Shown: piece by piece, positions 36,725-45,952 of the stretch
Numbering within the stretch: the first letter of the stretch is position 1
How the letters are laid out: every line of letters begins with the position of its first letter
From: Spirochaetota bacterium
GTDB lineage: Bacteria; Spirochaetota; UBA4802; JAFGDQ01
NCBI GenBank assembly: GCA_016932015.1
Contig: JAFGDQ010000114.1
Location: forward strand, 1-64,000
DNA: 64,000 nt
Reading direction: 5' to 3'
The notes under the pieces: generated by a model
Databases searched by the model: none
Told to the model about the DNA's origin: nothing
Seen by the model: only the letters and a program-made list of their open reading frames with translations
Position numbers and translations under genes: made by a program

Positions 36725-37486
36725 TTATACCAATTCCGTCAAAACAACCGGCCCGTGCTTTGTCACTGCTACTGTATGCTCAAACTGTGCGGACAGTTTC
36801 CCGTCTTCAGTAACAGCAGTCCATCCATTGTCAAGATACCTGACATCAGGGCTGTTCTCATTAAGGATAGGTTCAATAGCGAGCACCATTCCTTCAACAA
36901 GTCGGGTATTTATTTTTTTAACTGAATAATGCGGAACCGGCGGAGGTTCATGTACAGCGAATCCGACACCATGTCCCGCAAAATCACGGACTATGCTGTA
37001 CCCCCTTGACTCGACAAAAGGCTCAATAGAGAAGCCTATATCCTGAAGCTTTCCTCCCGGGCAGGCTGCTTCGATTCCAAGTTCAAGCGCCTCATGCGCA
37101 GTATTAATTAGATTTTCCGCTTCACCTGAGATATATTCTGCTGCGAAAGTCCAGCATCCGTCTGAAAAATAACCGGACTTTACCACTCCAATATCAATCT
37201 TTACAATATCGCCTTTTTTTATTATTTTATCTTTTGAAGGAATACCGTGGACTACTTCATTGTTTACGGAAATACATGTTGCGTGACTATAATCAGGGAC
37301 AGTTTTAAAGGAAGGTCTTGCTTTTGACTTGTGAATTATATTTTCAATAAAATCATTGAGCTCAAGAGTGGAGATATCCGGTAAGGAAATTTTATTTATT
37401 GCCTTAAAAATTTCAGCAATTATCCTGCCGGATTCACCTATCCTTTTTATGTCATCAGATGTCTTTAACCTTAATTCTTTCTTCAT
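36725..37486 (-). CDS. map: Methionine aminopeptidase, type I
   Basis: A 253-aa type I enzyme that removes N-terminal Met from new proteins. The metal ligands appear in order: NNEVVHGIPS (substrate His), DIGVVKSGYFSDGCW (two Asp), GHGVGFAVHEPP (His), EPIL (Glu) and FEHTVAVT (Glu). The usual position beside secY/infA in ribosomal clusters is not kept. Here it begins 5 nt after recA and is probably co-transcribed with it. Confidence 0.95.
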   Translation of the reverse strand: MKKELRLKTSDDIKRIGESGRIIAEIFKAINKISLPDISTLELNDFIENIIHKSKARPSFKTVPDYSHATCISVNNEVVHGIPSKDKIIKKGDIVKIDIGVVKSGYFSDGCWTFAAEYISGEAENLINTAHEALELGIEAACPGGKLQDIGFSIEPFVESRGYSIVRDFAGHGVGFAVHEPPPVPHYSVKKINTRLVEGMVLAIEPILNENSPDVRYLDNGWTAVTEDGKLSAQFEHTVAVTKHGPVVLTELV

Positions 37487-37491
37487 CCGGC

Positions 37492-38574
37492 TCAGGAGCC
37501 TGTAGCCTCTGCTTCATCCGGCTTTTTATCCTGTTTTTTCTCTTTTGGTTTTTCTTCGGCTTTTTCTTCTATCAAACCGGCTGCCACTTTAACCTTATTT
37601 TCAATTTCAGCAGCAATCGCGGGATTATTGCTTAAAAATGTCTTTGCGTTCTCCCGTCCCTGGCCTATTCTTTCTTCACCGTAAGAAAACCATGTTCCGG
37701 CTTTCTTGATTATTTCGAACTTGACACCAAGATCAAGGATTCCTCCTTCGACTGATATTCCCGAATTAAACATAATATCAAACTCAGCCTGCCTGAACGG
37801 CGGAGCAACTTTATTTTTGACCACTTTAACACGAACCCTGTTTCCGATCGGGTCATCACTTGATTTAAGTATTTCAATTTTTCTTATATCAAGACGGACT
37901 GAAGAATAAAATTTAAGAGCATTCCCGCCCGTGGTCGTTTCAGGTGAACCGAACATAACTCCGATTTTATGTCGTATCTGGTTAATAAACACAACGCTTG
38001 TTCTGGACTTGGAAATAACGCCTGTAAGCTTTCTTAGAGCCTGGCTCATAAGTCTTGCCTGAAGTCCCATATGTGAATCGCCCATATCCCCGTCAATCTC
38101 AGCTTTAGGAACCAGCGCGGCTACAGAGTCTATAATAATTATATCAACCGCTCCCGAACGTACAAGAGCTTCAGTAATTTCAAGCGCTTCTTCTCCTGTA
38201 TCAGGCTGAGACACAAGCAGCTGATCTGTATTTACTCCCAGTTTGGCAGCGTATGAAGGATCAAGGGCATGTTCCGCGTCTACAAACGCGGCAACTCCTC
38301 CTGTTTTTTGAGCCTGTGCCACAACATGAAGCATAAGAGTTGTTTTGCCTGAGGATTCAGGACCGAATATTTCTGTGATTCTTCCTCTGGGAATTCCGCC
38401 AATCCCAAGAGCTATATCAAGTTCAAGCGATCCTGTAGAAATTGCAGGGATCCTGACCTTTGCAGAATCATCTCCAAGACGCATTATAGAACCTTTGCCG
38501 AATTGCTTCTCTATTTGACTAATGGCCTGATCCAGAGCCATTGCTTTCTGGTCGAATTCCTTCTGTTCTGCCAT
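37492..38574 (-). CDS. recA: Recombinase RecA
   Basis: The strand-exchange and SOS-coprotease protein. Blocks: [12 protein letters not shown], Walker [19 protein letters not shown], Walker [17 protein letters not shown]-binding loop [20 protein letters not shown], and [13 protein letters not shown] with [13 protein letters not shown]. The tail is Lys/Glu-rich. The start is taken at 38574 (360 aa) because AGGAGA lies 7 nt upstream of this ATG; a longer frame begins at 38589 but overlaps that ribosome site. No recX follows; map does, 5 nt downstream. No LexA box was recognised. Confidence 0.97.
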   Translation of the reverse strand: MAEQKEFDQKAMALDQAISQIEKQFGKGSIMRLGDDSAKVRIPAISTGSLELDIALGIGGIPRGRITEIFGPESSGKTTLMLHVVAQAQKTGGVAAFVDAEHALDPSYAAKLGVNTDQLLVSQPDTGEEALEITEALVRSGAVDIIIIDSVAALVPKAEIDGDMGDSHMGLQARLMSQALRKLTGVISKSRTSVVFINQIRHKIGVMFGSPETTTGGNALKFYSSVRLDIRKIEILKSSDDPIGNRVRVKVVKNKVAPPFRQAEFDIMFNSGISVEGGILDLGVKFEIIKKAGTWFSYGEERIGQGRENAKTFLSNNPAIAAEIENKVKVAAGLIEEKAEEKPKEKKQDKKPDEAEATGS

Positions 38575-38740
38575 ATTATGTCTCCTCATGAAAAATATTT
38601 TTCCGTTTGAAATGCATTAATTCAGACAAGATTTTTTTTATCAACTATTTTTATATTTTCAGAGAATAAAGCTGCCTGAATAATTTTTACTGTTATAAAA
38701 CATAATATTGAAGTTAAAACAGGTTAATTTTAATAAAAAA

Positions 38741-38775
38741 GCAGGCATTTGCCTTTTACAAAGGCGCCGGCCTGC
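38741..38775 (-). terminator. Intrinsic terminator of leuA
   Basis: A two-tier hairpin: an outer stem GCAGGC/GCCTGC (38741-38746 with 38770-38775) and an inner stem GCCTTT/AAAGGC (38751-38756 with 38760-38765). Read on the minus strand it is followed by TTTTTTATT. It lies 65 nt after the leuA stop. Confidence 0.85.
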
Positions 38776-38839
38776 CCTGTGACGGATAATCATCCCGTTT
38801 GTAAATAAAACAATAATCGGTTCAATATTATCACTTATA

Positions 38840-40423
38840 TCAAACTGCGCTTCTCTCAGCTCCGTTTTTTTTCTTTAAATATTCCAGTCTGTTAAGAGCG
38901 TCAACAAATGACAGAATGCCGGCTACTGAGATATCAATATTCACACCGTTGCCGAATACTGTCAGCTGTTTTCCGTCAACTTTCTCAACAACAGATACAG
39001 TTACTTCACAAAGCGCATCCGATCCGCCTGTTATTGCTACAAGTTTGAACGACTCAATTTCCGCACTTGTTCCTGTTATTTTTTTAACTGCCTTAACACC
39101 TGCGTCAACCCCTCCGTTTCCGTTTGCTACATCGAATGTTTCCTCACTTTCGCTTAATCTGTCCCTGAGTGTAACCATAGTCATTGGAGGCGAATGCATT
39201 CCTGTGGATATCTGTATATTATTAACTGTAAACCTGCCTTCCTCTTTATAAACCGATCCCCAGACAAGAGTTTCAAGGTCGTCATCAAAAACCTCTTTCT
39301 TTTTGTCTGCAAGATCCTTAAACTTTACAAAAAACTTATCAAGCTCTTCCTTGCTCATTTCGTATCCCAGGTTTTTCATCCTGTCTGAAACAGCATGCCT
39401 CCCGGAATGCTTCCCAAGCACCAGAGTTGATTTCGCAATTCCGATATCTTCAGGCTTCATAATTTCGTATGTGCATGCATCCTTTAATACACCGTCCTGA
39501 TGTATTCCGGACTCATGAGCAAAAGCGTTTGCCCCTACAATCGCTTTATTCGGCTGAACTGCCACTCCTGTTATATGGGTCAGCAGCTTGCTTGTTGCCA
39601 TGATTTGTTTTGTATTTACATCAGTATAAACATTTAAAATATCGCTTCTTGTGCGGATAGCCATGACTACTTCTTCAAGTGAAGTGTTGCCTGCTCTTTC
39701 GCCTATGCCGTTTATAGTACATTCAACCTGCCTTGCACCTGCTTCAATTGCTGCAATTGCGTTTGCGGTTGCAAATCCAAGATCATTATGGCAATGCACT
39801 GAAATTACTGTTTTATTAATATTTTTAACATTATCAAAAAGATACTTAATCAGATCACCGAATTCAGAAGGAATTGCATAACCGACTGTATCAGGAATAT
39901 TTACTGTCATTGCTCCGGCATCAATTACCGCTTCAACCATTTCAGCAAGATACTTCCTGTCGCTTCTCGACGCGTCCATTGGTGAGAACTCAACATCCCA
40001 AGTATAGGATTTTGATCTTTGTACTGCAGCGATTGCTTCTTCAAGTACCTGCGTTCTGTTCTTTTTTAACTGATAGTCTATATGAATATCAGAACTTGAA
40101 ATAAATGTATGAATTCTCGGTTTTTCCGCGTTCTTAATAGCATCCCATGCTACATCAATATCCTGACTATCCGCTCTGGCAAGTCCTGCAACAGTTACAC
40201 CTTTGGATGCCTCCGCTATTTTCTGCACAGCTTCAAAATCCCCCGGAGAAGCAATCGGAAAACCTGCTTCAATTACATCAACACCAAGTTTAACAAGCTG
40301 ATTTGTAAAATGCAGCTTTTCTTCCATGTTCATACTGAATCCGGGAGACTGCTCTCCGTCTCTTAATGTTGTATCAAATATCGTTACTTTATTGTTTTTA
40401 TCTTTCTTTATATCTTCCTGCAT
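38840..40423 (-). CDS. leuA: 2-isopropylmalate synthase
   Basis: The first committed step of leucine synthesis: acetyl-CoA plus 2-oxoisovalerate to 2-isopropylmalate. The TIM barrel starts with IFDTTLRDGEQSPG and contains the metal-binding HCHNDLG and the GIGERAGN block. The C-terminal allosteric (LeuA-dimer) domain includes GNGGVDAGVKAVKKI. The start is placed at 40423 (527 aa), with GGAG 7 nt upstream; a longer frame from 40465 has no ribosome site. leuBCD do not follow; a terminator does. Expression is controlled by the leucine attenuator upstream. Confidence 0.95.
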   Translation of the reverse strand: MQEDIKKDKNNKVTIFDTTLRDGEQSPGFSMNMEEKLHFTNQLVKLGVDVIEAGFPIASPGDFEAVQKIAEASKGVTVAGLARADSQDIDVAWDAIKNAEKPRIHTFISSSDIHIDYQLKKNRTQVLEEAIAAVQRSKSYTWDVEFSPMDASRSDRKYLAEMVEAVIDAGAMTVNIPDTVGYAIPSEFGDLIKYLFDNVKNINKTVISVHCHNDLGFATANAIAAIEAGARQVECTINGIGERAGNTSLEEVVMAIRTRSDILNVYTDVNTKQIMATSKLLTHITGVAVQPNKAIVGANAFAHESGIHQDGVLKDACTYEIMKPEDIGIAKSTLVLGKHSGRHAVSDRMKNLGYEMSKEELDKFFVKFKDLADKKKEVFDDDLETLVWGSVYKEEGRFTVNNIQISTGMHSPPMTMVTLRDRLSESEETFDVANGNGGVDAGVKAVKKITGTSAEIESFKLVAITGGSDALCEVTVSVVEKVDGKQLTVFGNGVNIDISVAGILSFVDALNRLEYLKKKNGAERSAV

Positions 40424-40561
40424 TATATTTCTCCGTTTGTTAATTGCCTGTTCATTTTTTACCATTTATATAATCGGCTTGTAATTATCAAGAATAATCG
40501 GAATTACAGATAATTCAGAAATACAAGCTGACAGCCATATTTTATAATAGAATATCAGAAA

Positions 40562-40603
40562 TTAATATTTAATAAAACCTTTAAGTATAAACGGGAAAGC
40601 CAT
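40562..40603 (-). CDS. Possible 13-residue ORF in the leuA leader
   Basis: Between the attenuator and leuA, an ATG at 40603 is preceded by GGAGG about 9 nt upstream and opens a 13-codon frame ending in TAA. The start codon lies inside a 6-bp hairpin (GGGAAA/TTTCCC, 40593-40608) that could hide it. The composition (two Lys, three Phe, no Leu run) gives no regulatory clue. It may be fortuitous. Confidence 0.25.
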   Translation of the reverse strand: MAFPFILKGFIKY

Positions 40604-40649
40604 TTCCCTTTACCTCCGAGAACATAAAAGATTAATTATACCTGTAAAT

Positions 40650-40683
40650 AAAAAAAGCCGCCACGGTTTTCCGTGACGGCTTT
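40650..40683 (-). terminator. Attenuator terminator upstream of leuA
   Basis: On the minus strand, a 13-position stem with one mismatch (40683-40671 with 40666-40654) and an AAAA loop is followed directly by seven U residues (40656-40650). Its 5' arm contains GTCACG, which can pair instead with CGTGAC just upstream (40710-40705). This gives the antiterminator alternative expected of a translational attenuator. It lies about 230 nt before the leuA start. Confidence 0.85.
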
Positions 40684-40705
40684 AAAAATACCGGTTTTTA
40701 TAAGG

Positions 40706-40792
40706 TCACGAAATTATCCGCATGGATATACCAGTGCCGGATAGAAGATTCAATAGCAGTGATAATAATAAAACACTGAAAATTCGTGACAT
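40706..40792 (-). CDS. leuL: Leucine-rich leader peptide of leuA
   Basis: A 28-codon frame on the minus strand with ATG at 40792 and TGA ending at 40706. Eight of the ten residues 8-17 are leucine (LLLSLLLNLL), encoded by TTA, CTG, CTA, TTG and CTT. The 5' end of the frame (GTCACGAA, 40790-40783) is complementary to its 3' end (TTCGTGAC, 40712-40705), forming the 1:2 stem, while the latter can also pair with the terminator arm (2:3). Ribosome stalling at Leu codons would free segment 2 and prevent termination. A weak AAGGA site lies about 13 nt upstream. Confidence 0.85.
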   Translation of the reverse strand: MSRIFSVLLLSLLLNLLSGTGISMRIIS

Positions 40793-40838
40793 GATTTAAT
40801 TATTTTCCTTGTAATAATAATTTTTACTTAATATAAAT

Positions 40839-40865
40839 AAGATAATATTCCCTGTTATATGTCAA
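40839..40865 (-). promoter_or_regulatory. Candidate promoter of the leuL-leuA transcript
   Basis: A perfect TTGACA lies on the minus strand at 40865-40860, about 70 nt before the leader peptide start. The best -10 is TATCTT with a short 15-nt spacer, so the -10 assignment is uncertain. The remaining DNA up to 41119 shows only AT-rich sequence. Confidence 0.45.
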
Positions 40866-41119
40866 TATAATTTACGGCATTTTTCAAAAAAATAATGATT
40901 ACAACTTTAATATATATAAACAATAAAAATGAAACCACAGCCGGGATACAGAGGTATTATACTGTAAATAAAAAAATACTCTCGCGAAAATGTTTATTTT
41001 ATTTTTCCGGCTAAAATCAGAAAATATTATACAAAAAGCCGGTCACGATGAGTATATTAATTATCAAAATAGTTAATTAACTTTTATCAATATGTTTTTT
41101 AATTTTCCCGGAGGAAAAA

Positions 41120-41707
41120 ATGAAAAAAATCAATTCTGCGATTATTGTTACAGGCTTGATCTTATTGGCTTTCAGCGGATGCGGTTATAACACATTGCAG
41201 CAGCAGGAGGAGGAGGTTTTCAATGCGTGGGGAGACCTCGAATCAAACCTGCAGCGGAGAGCTGATCTCATTCCCAACCTGGTAAATACTGTTAAAGGAT
41301 TCGCGAGACACGAAAAAGAAACTTTAACCGGCGTAATACAGGCAAGATCAGAAGCTACAAAGGTAAATATTACAGCCAGGGATCTGAGTAATCCGGAAGC
41401 CATTGCCCGGTTTCAGAAAGCCCAGTCAGGAATCAGCTCCGCCCTGTCAAGATTAATGGTCGTTGTTGAAAGATACCCTGACCTGAAATCGGACAGGCAT
41501 TTTTCCGATTTAATGCATCAGCTTGAAGGCACAGAGAATAGAATAAACGTTGCAAGAGTGCGCTATAATAATGCTGTTAAGAACTTCAACTATTCCATTA
41601 GAAAATTTCCATATAATTTAACAAATAACTTTATGCTTAATCTTGAGAGAAAGGAATATTTCCAGGCCTCGGAAGCTGCAAAGGAAGCTCCGAAGGTAGA
41701 GTTTTAA
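41120..41707 (+). CDS. lemA: LemA family lipoprotein
   Basis: A 195-aa protein with a lipobox ending in SGCG at the N-terminus, then the LemA four-helix bundle ([30 protein letters not shown], shown in part by [16 protein letters not shown]). LemA proteins are membrane-anchored with the bundle outside; their biochemical role is not settled. The C-terminal motif RKEYFQA matches the family. A GGAGG ribosome site precedes the ATG. It heads a lemA-TPM-TPM operon, an arrangement common in bacteria. Confidence 0.92.
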   Translation: MKKINSAIIVTGLILLAFSGCGYNTLQQQEEEVFNAWGDLESNLQRRADLIPNLVNTVKGFARHEKETLTGVIQARSEATKVNITARDLSNPEAIARFQKAQSGISSALSRLMVVVERYPDLKSDRHFSDLMHQLEGTENRINVARVRYNNAVKNFNYSIRKFPYNLTNNFMLNLERKEYFQASEAAKEAPKVEF

Positions 41708-41719
41708 CAGGAATTCCTT

Positions 41720-42580
41720 ATGATAAAAAAAACAATACTCAAGCTGGCTTCACTTGCCATTATTGCACTCAGCATTAGTACCTCACTCTTTGCACTTGAA
41801 GTTCCCTCATTACAAGGCAGAGTAAATGATTATGCGGGCATGCTCTCCGCGCATACAGCCCGGAATCTTGAGGGCAAACTTGCCCGGCTTGAGGAGACCG
41901 ACTCAACCCAGATTGTCATACTTACAGTTCCTTCTCTTGAAGGCGATGCTCTTGAGGATTTCTCAATCCGGGTAGCTGAAAAGTGGAAGATCGGGCATGA
42001 AAAAGCTGACAATGGAGCTATACTTCTCATATCAAGAGACGACCGCAAGGTCAGAATTGAAGTGGGATACGGACTTGAAGGGAAACTTACCGATCTTATG
42101 GCAGGCAGAATCATCGATGATATTATAGTTCCCGGATTCAGGCAGGGGGACTTCGACGGCGGAGTAGCAAAGGCTGTAGATGCGATCAGCGCTATTGTCA
42201 GGGGCGAATTCAGCGCAAAAGATTTTCCTGTTGTAAACACTAAAGATAAAAAAATTTTCTCCGGAAAATATATCTTCTTCGCCTTCTTCCTTTTCCTGAT
42301 AATAAGTTCACTGGGCAGAATCAGTAAAGTCTTTGGCGGAGTTATCGGAGCAATTGCATTCCCGGTTATCGGCCTTTTAATCTTTCCCATCGGGCTATGG
42401 CTGCTGCTCTTAATCCCTGCTGGTTTCCTTGCCGGTCTTGTCCTTCCTCTTCTTATGATTGGTTCAGGACGCGGGCACGGCGGCGGATTTTTCGGCGGAA
42501 CCGGCGGAGGTTTTGGCGGAGGTGGATTCAGCGGCGGAGGCGGAGGCTTTGGCGGCGGTGGAGCTTCCGGAAGCTGGTAA
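41720..42580 (+). CDS. TPM-domain protein with Gly-rich tail
   Basis: A 286-aa protein with a signal peptide (about 1-25), a TPM domain (about 30-165; VNDYAGMLSAHTARNLEGKL, DNGAILLISRDDRKVRIEVGYGLEG), two close hydrophobic helices (about 190-260) and a Gly/Ser/Phe-rich tail ending GASGSW. This is the YgcG layout found with LemA. TPM domains have been linked to photosystem repair and phosphatase activity elsewhere; the bacterial role is unclear. It lies 12 nt downstream of lemA. Confidence 0.88.
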   Translation: MIKKTILKLASLAIIALSISTSLFALEVPSLQGRVNDYAGMLSAHTARNLEGKLARLEETDSTQIVILTVPSLEGDALEDFSIRVAEKWKIGHEKADNGAILLISRDDRKVRIEVGYGLEGKLTDLMAGRIIDDIIVPGFRQGDFDGGVAKAVDAISAIVRGEFSAKDFPVVNTKDKKIFSGKYIFFAFFLFLIISSLGRISKVFGGVIGAIAFPVIGLLIFPIGLWLLLLIPAGFLAGLVLPLLMIGSGRGHGGGFFGGTGGGFGGGGFSGGGGGFGGGGASGSW

Positions 42581-42607
42581 CTTAAAAATTATAAAGGAGT
42601 GATTGTT

Positions 42608-43243
42608 ATGAAAAATTCAGCTGCCGGATTTCTGACCGAAACCGATAAAGACAGAATTAAAGAAGCAGTTAAAAACGCAGAAAAAACAACTTCCGGAGAG
42701 ATCGTCCCGATGATCGTTTCCCACAGCTATTCCTATCCGCTGGCAAACATGCGCGCAGGATTGATATTCGGCCTGATCTCCGGAATTGCTTATACTCTCA
42801 TTTTCAAAGATGAAAACATTTGGCTGTTTCTTGCAGTATTTATAATTACATTAATTGTAATTCACAAAATCGCAGATTTCATTCCTCTGTTAAAACGGCT
42901 GTTTATTACCCCTAAAGAAATCGAAGAGGAAGTACAGGAAGCCGCACTTATATCTTTTTATGAAAGCGAGCTTTACAGGACAAGAGATGAAACAGGCGTT
43001 CTTATTTTCATTTCTGTATTCGAAAAAAAAGTATGGCTTCTGGCTGACAAGGGCATTAATTCAAGGATTAAAACAGACGAATGGCAAAATATTGTAGATG
43101 ATATAATCAAGGGTATTAAGTCCGGAAAACAGGCGGAAGCAATTGTTAAAGCAGTTGAAAGAGTCGGTAATAAACTCAGTAAGCACTTTCCGGTAAAAAA
43201 AGACGATACCAACGAACTTAAAAATCTGATTATTAAAAACTGA
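42608..43243 (+). CDS. Second TPM-domain membrane protein
   Basis: The start is taken at ATG 42608, since AGGAG lies 8 nt upstream; a GTG at 42599 overlaps that site. The protein has 211 aa. It carries a TPM-like fold interrupted by two TM helices (about 50-90): TTSGEIVPMIVSHS before and GVLIFISVFEKKVWLLADKGI after. It lacks a signal peptide and the Gly-rich tail of the preceding gene. Together with lemA and the first TPM gene it forms a three-gene operon, probably continued by the sirtuin gene 15 nt downstream. Confidence 0.82.
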   Translation: MKNSAAGFLTETDKDRIKEAVKNAEKTTSGEIVPMIVSHSYSYPLANMRAGLIFGLISGIAYTLIFKDENIWLFLAVFIITLIVIHKIADFIPLLKRLFITPKEIEEEVQEAALISFYESELYRTRDETGVLIFISVFEKKVWLLADKGINSRIKTDEWQNIVDDIIKGIKSGKQAEAIVKAVERVGNKLSKHFPVKKDDTNELKNLIIKN

Positions 43244-43258
43244 ATCATCTCCCTTATT

Positions 43259-44002
43259 ATGGAAACTGATAAAATAAAAAATATTATAGAAAAATCCAAA
43301 AAAATTACAATTCTGACCGGCGCTGGAATGTCCACAGAATCAGGAATTGCTGATTACAGAAGCCCGGCAGGAATATGGGAACAGTACAAGGCTGTGACAA
43401 TACAGGAACTTGGCAGCGATATTCAGAAACGCAAATACTACTGGCGCTATAAAGCTGAAACTATTCCGGGCATGATAAAAGCAGAGCCGAATGCCGGGCA
43501 TAAAGCAATTGGAGAACTCGATAAACAGGGAAAGCTTCATTATCTGCTCACACAGAACATTGACGGCCTGCATGAAAAAGGCGGAGTTTCAAAGGAACGC
43601 ATTGTTAATCTGCACGGAACGAACCTGGAAGCAATATGCTGGTCATGCAAAAAAGTATACGATATTGAAAAGACGCTGGCAAAGCTTGAAGAATGTGATT
43701 ATGACCCGCGATGCGAAGTTGAAGGCTGTGACGGTTTTTTAAAGCCGAATACTGTATCATTCGGCCAGAATCTCAATCCGGATCATCTTGGAATTGCGGG
43801 AAAAGCTGTTGCTGAATGCGATCTTTTCCTGGCTCTCGGCAGTTCCCTTGCAGTGCACCCGGCAGCTTCTTTTGTTGAGACGGCATACAGCAGTCAGAAG
43901 CCGGTAATAATAATAAACAGGGACCCGACCCCGTACGACGGCCTTGCGCTTTACAAACTTACAAATTCTCTTGCAGAAATTCTGCCTGAAATAATGGCTT
44001 AA
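43259..44002 (+). CDS. cobB: Sir2-family NAD-dependent protein deacylase
   Basis: A 247-aa sirtuin. The NAD site reads TGAGMSTESGIADYRS (the common form is GIPDFRS), followed by TQNIDGLH, the catalytic His in NLHGT, and a zinc module with CWSC and CEVEGC knuckles. FGQNL, LGSSLAVHPA and IINRDPTP follow. It removes acetyl or related acyl groups from lysines using NAD+. It lies 15 nt after the second TPM gene. Acyl-group specificity cannot be read with certainty from the sequence. Confidence 0.93.
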   Translation: METDKIKNIIEKSKKITILTGAGMSTESGIADYRSPAGIWEQYKAVTIQELGSDIQKRKYYWRYKAETIPGMIKAEPNAGHKAIGELDKQGKLHYLLTQNIDGLHEKGGVSKERIVNLHGTNLEAICWSCKKVYDIEKTLAKLEECDYDPRCEVEGCDGFLKPNTVSFGQNLNPDHLGIAGKAVAECDLFLALGSSLAVHPAASFVETAYSSQKPVIIINRDPTPYDGLALYKLTNSLAEILPEIMA

Positions 44003-44005
44003 GCT

Positions 44006-45811
44006 TCAGGATAATACTGCCTTTTTAAAACCCGCGATTGAATTGGAAATATATATCTCTTCAGCATTTTTAATATCATCAGGACCGATCTTCTTTTCCC
44101 GCACTTTCCCTTCAGCTATCAGATTCTGACGGATTATTCCGTTCAGCAGTCCGCATTCCAGCGGCGGAGTGTATATTCTGCCGTCCTGTTTAACATAAAC
44201 GTTTGTAATACATCCTTCCGTAAGCTCATTCTTCTCATTTAAAAAAACAGCATCAAAAAATCCAAGCTCCCTTGCCTTTGCAAATTCAGTATTGTAAAAT
44301 TCACGATTAGTCGTTTTGTGAAACAGGAATACATCACTGCTGTCTGTTCTTTTTTCATGAAGCATTATCTTATTATTGTCCAGAAATTCAGTTTTTGAAT
44401 GTGTAATTTCCAGACCGCCAAAACGGTTAAGAAGTATCCTGATCTTATATATATCATCAGACAACTCTTTTTTCAGTTTATCTAATTCGCTTTCAAGCAA
44501 ATCCCTGTTAAAAGCATAATCAAAATACTCCGCTGATTCCTGCATTCTGTTTAAATGCAGATCAGAAAATTCATAGTCCTTATCATAGAGTATTGTTTCA
44601 ATTATTGAAAATGCCGGCTTTGCTTTCAGTGCAAGAAAATTGGCCTTCAGTTTGCATTCATCAAATTCGCCGTCAGGTGTTGAGTCGTAAACAATCCCGC
44701 CGCCGACTCCCATCTCTCCTTCATTATTTTGCAGAATGATAGTCCTGATTGCAACATTGAAAACGGAATTGCCGTTTGGCTCAAAAAATCCCAGAGAGCC
44801 TGTATACAGCCTTCTTTCGTTTTTCTCTAATTCTTTGATGATCTCCATGCATCTGATCTTTGGTGCGCCCGTAATTGAACCTGACGGGAATATGCTCCTG
44901 ATAAGGTCATTCAACGGTAAATTCTCTTCAAGAACGCTTTCAACAGTTGATGTCATCTGAAACAGAGTGTTGTATTTCTCTATTTCATATAACCTGGTAA
45001 CATGAACGGAACCTCCTACGGATACCTTGCCTATATCATTTCTCAGGAGGTCCACGATCATTACGTTTTCGCTCTGATTTTTTATATCATTGGAAAATAT
45101 TTCAAAATTATAGCGGTCCTCGGAGTTGTTTCTTCCGCGGCCCCATGTTCCTTTCATGGGCTTTACTGCAATTTTATCACCGGTTTTTCTGTAAAACAGC
45201 TCAGGTGTAAGCGAAATTATATGATAATCATCAAATGCGCCATAAACATTATATGCAGTATACTGTTTTTCCTTAAGGTCGCAGTACAGTTTATAAGGGG
45301 AACCTGAAAAACCGAATTTATACCTTATTGTATAATTCGCCTGGTAAATATCGCCCTTCCGAATATAAGCCCTGATAGTTTCAATATCTTTTTTATAGTC
45401 GTCCTCACTTACGTTAAGCCTGAGGTCGCTTATATTATATTCTCCGTCTTCGCGCGGCAGTTCAAAATTTCCGGAAATAAACTTCTGTTTTTTATGGTCG
45501 TATATTGCGGGATTCTCATAAGCGCAGAAATATGCGAAAGGAAAGGATCCGGATGTTTTATAAGCAAGAGCAGGCTCCAGCAGATACCCAAGCTCATAAC
45601 TGAAGAATCCGGCCAGATAATATTTCTTGGCGGATTCGGACAATTCATTAAAAAAATCCGGAAGACATTCAGGCCTGTCCAGCCTAATAATTTTTATCGG
45701 GTCAGCAAAATAATAGGATCGGTAATTATCTTTATCGAATTTATTCGTTTCGAAAAAGAAAAAACTTTTATTACCGGATTGAAGATTCTTACTGTCTTCG
45801 TTTGAAATCAT
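44006..45811 (-). CDS. pabB: Fused aminodeoxychorismate synthase I / aminodeoxychorismate lyase
   Basis: A 601-aa PabB-PabC fusion for p-aminobenzoate in folate synthesis. Residues 1-385 form the chorismate-binding domain (VKPMKGTWGRG, MIVDLLRNDIGKVS, FPSGSITGAPKIRCMEII, VGGGIVYDSTP). Residues 390-601 are a class IV PLP-fold lyase (FSIIETILYD, FLNEKNELTEGCITNV, PPLECGLLNGIIRQ). The glutamine amidotransferase PabA is not fused and not in the window. The fusion places two consecutive pathway steps in one chain. The gene is convergent with the sirtuin gene, 3 nt apart. Confidence 0.92.
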   Translation of the reverse strand: MISNEDSKNLQSGNKSFFFFETNKFDKDNYRSYYFADPIKIIRLDRPECLPDFFNELSESAKKYYLAGFFSYELGYLLEPALAYKTSGSFPFAYFCAYENPAIYDHKKQKFISGNFELPREDGEYNISDLRLNVSEDDYKKDIETIRAYIRKGDIYQANYTIRYKFGFSGSPYKLYCDLKEKQYTAYNVYGAFDDYHIISLTPELFYRKTGDKIAVKPMKGTWGRGRNNSEDRYNFEIFSNDIKNQSENVMIVDLLRNDIGKVSVGGSVHVTRLYEIEKYNTLFQMTSTVESVLEENLPLNDLIRSIFPSGSITGAPKIRCMEIIKELEKNERRLYTGSLGFFEPNGNSVFNVAIRTIILQNNEGEMGVGGGIVYDSTPDGEFDECKLKANFLALKAKPAFSIIETILYDKDYEFSDLHLNRMQESAEYFDYAFNRDLLESELDKLKKELSDDIYKIRILLNRFGGLEITHSKTEFLDNNKIMLHEKRTDSSDVFLFHKTTNREFYNTEFAKARELGFFDAVFLNEKNELTEGCITNVYVKQDGRIYTPPLECGLLNGIIRQNLIAEGKVREKKIGPDDIKNAEEIYISNSIAGFKKAVLS

Positions 45812-45864
45812 TATAATTATTTATCTATAGCATTTTACGGAATAATTAAAACATATTCATTTTA

Positions 45865-45952
45865 AGATTTATCGAAATTAGAAAAAATTCCAGCGGAACT
45901 CGGGCTGCGCCCTCGGGCAGTCCTCGGAATTTTTTCTAATTTCGATAAATCT
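45865..45952. repeat. Long perfect inverted repeat (27-bp arms)
   Basis: Two arms of 27 nt (45865-45891 and 45926-45952) are perfectly complementary around a 34-nt G+C-rich loop. The loop contains CTCGGGC twice and can fold further (GGGC/GCCC). The element sits alone in a 370-bp intergenic region. It lacks the compact shape of a terminator and looks like a small non-autonomous mobile element or dispersed repeat. No flanking duplication was established. Confidence 0.7.

Noticed and set aside
37492-38589. Longer recA start at 38589
   Set aside because: The extra five codons contain the AGGAGA ribosome site for the ATG at 38574.
41830-42390. 186-codon antisense frame over the first TPM gene
   Set aside because: The sense frame has a signal peptide, TPM motifs and operon context; the antisense frame has none.
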